In this document: piece after piece, positions 63,636 through 64,000 of the stretch
Numbering within the stretch: position 1 is the stretch's first letter
How the letters are laid out: the number at the start of each line of letters is the position of its first letter
From: Candidatus Poribacteria bacterium
GTDB taxonomy: Bacteria > Poribacteria > WGA-4E > WGA-3G
Assembly: GCA_022394755.1 (NCBI GenBank)
Contig: JAGFCA010000006.1
Coordinates: 1-64,000 of the forward strand
DNA length: 64,000 nt
Direction of reading: 5' to 3'
Translations under genes and position numbers: made by a program
Notes under the pieces: model-generated
Database searches by the model: none
Seen by the model: the letters and a program-made list of their open reading frames with translations, nothing else
Told to the model about the DNA's origin: nothing

Positions 63636-64000
63636 ATGGATAATAAAGAAAACACAACAAACGATCCAATTATTGTTTGTGAAGATATACATAAATGGTA
63701 CGACGATTTTCATGTTCTCAAAGGGATTACCACATCTTTCCAAACAGGTGAGAGAGCAGTTATCTGTGGTCCTTCAGGTTCAGGAAAATCCACATTTATC
63801 AGAACAATCAATCGACTTGAAGAACATCAACAGGGTAAGATCATCGTCGAGGGTATTGAACTCACCAACGATCTACGTAATATCAATCTCATTCGTCAAG
63901 AAGTCGGAATGGTGTTCCAACAATTCAACCTGTTTCCACATTTAACTAACCTACAGAACATCACATTGGGACCAATTCGCGTAAGAAAAATTGCCAAAAA
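63636..64000 (+). CDS. aapP: Amino-acid ABC transporter ATP-binding protein, AapP-like (3' end outside window)
   Basis: The frame is open from the ATG at 63636 (AAGGAAA upstream) to the window edge, about 121 codons. It reads PIIVCEDIHKWYDDFHVLKG, Walker A CGPSGSGKST, and a Q-loop VGMVFQQFNLFPHLTNLQN, which are typical of the polar-amino-acid (GlnQ/AapP) group. Signature and Walker B lie beyond the window. It should drive the AapQM permeases encoded upstream. Confidence 0.92.
   Translation, partial: MDNKENTTNDPIIVCEDIHKWYDDFHVLKGITTSFQTGERAVICGPSGSGKSTFIRTINRLEEHQQGKIIVEGIELTNDLRNINLIRQEVGMVFQQFNLFPHLTNLQNITLGPIRVRKIAK

Noticed and set aside
1..64000. tRNA or rRNA genes
   Set aside because: I looked in the intergenic stretches for T-loop and acceptor patterns and found none; a covariance-model scan would be needed to be certain.

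Overview
This A+T-rich window looks chromosomal and comes from a Gram-negative (diderm) bacterium. The outer-membrane evidence is a BamA-OmpH(Skp)-LpxD cluster, a LolC/LolD pair and Lnt. My best guess is a Candidatus Poribacteria-like lineage, based on an ECF sigma factor fused to WD40 propellers, PhyH dioxygenase, a RspA/ManD-type dehydratase, tandem beta-helix proteins and a lipase-maturation-factor fusion. That placement is inference from gene content only; I saw no rRNA or tRNA gene.

Positions 1-9300 (minus strand) hold a WD40 neighbourhood. It contains a membrane-tethered ECF sigma factor carrying 14 WD40 repeats, a 7-repeat cytoplasmic WD40 protein, a decayed second copy of the sigma/WD40 gene, a frameshifted trypsin-like protease/TPR gene, a secreted 14-repeat WD40 protein and a CBM9-like protein. 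The sigma gene and the small WD40 gene share an upstream element that resembles an ECF promoter, which suggests autoregulation.

Positions 9500-21600 (minus strand) hold single metabolic and envelope genes: PAP2 phosphatase, polysaccharide deacetylase, HisN-like phosphatase, DCC1/lipase-maturation-factor fusion, DegT aminotransferase, ELM1-like protein, TlpA-like thioredoxin, TrmH-type methyltransferase and UbiA prenyltransferase. Positions 21700-31200 are an envelope-biogenesis run read as lysS, GNAT, lolC/E, lolD, ilvE, bamA, ompH, lpxD from a good promoter before lysS. Positions 31460-38270 read lnt, prfB (with a textbook programmed +1 frameshift) and three tandem beta-helix exported proteins, the middle one broken by two homopolymer indels.

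Positions 38460-48950 are mixed: ManD-like enolase-superfamily enzyme, YugP-type zinc protease, VOC protein, PhyH, SCP2, Ogt/MGMT, a Cys/Met-metabolism PLP enzyme, a TPR protein, a metalloprotease with a C-terminal VHL-beta-like domain, and AapJ (amino-acid ABC transporter binding protein).

Positions 49059-60710 (plus strand) form a composite Type I restriction-modification island lying between aapJ and aapQMP. The order is hsdM, DUF3696-type AAA ATPase, PIN-like nuclease, a small ORF, a repeat block, an unrecognised 839-residue protein with a zinc ribbon and a PD-(D/E)XK-like motif, hsdS, hsdR. The ATPase/PIN pair and the 839-residue protein are my strongest candidates for an undescribed defence component. 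aapQ, aapM and the start of aapP follow to the window edge, with their own extended -10 promoter.

Several dispersed repeat families occupy the intergenic regions: a GCCCC-GGGGC hairpin followed by GAAATGT, a GGAATCGGAG-TCCCTCCTACA element, and larger tandem or direct repeats.
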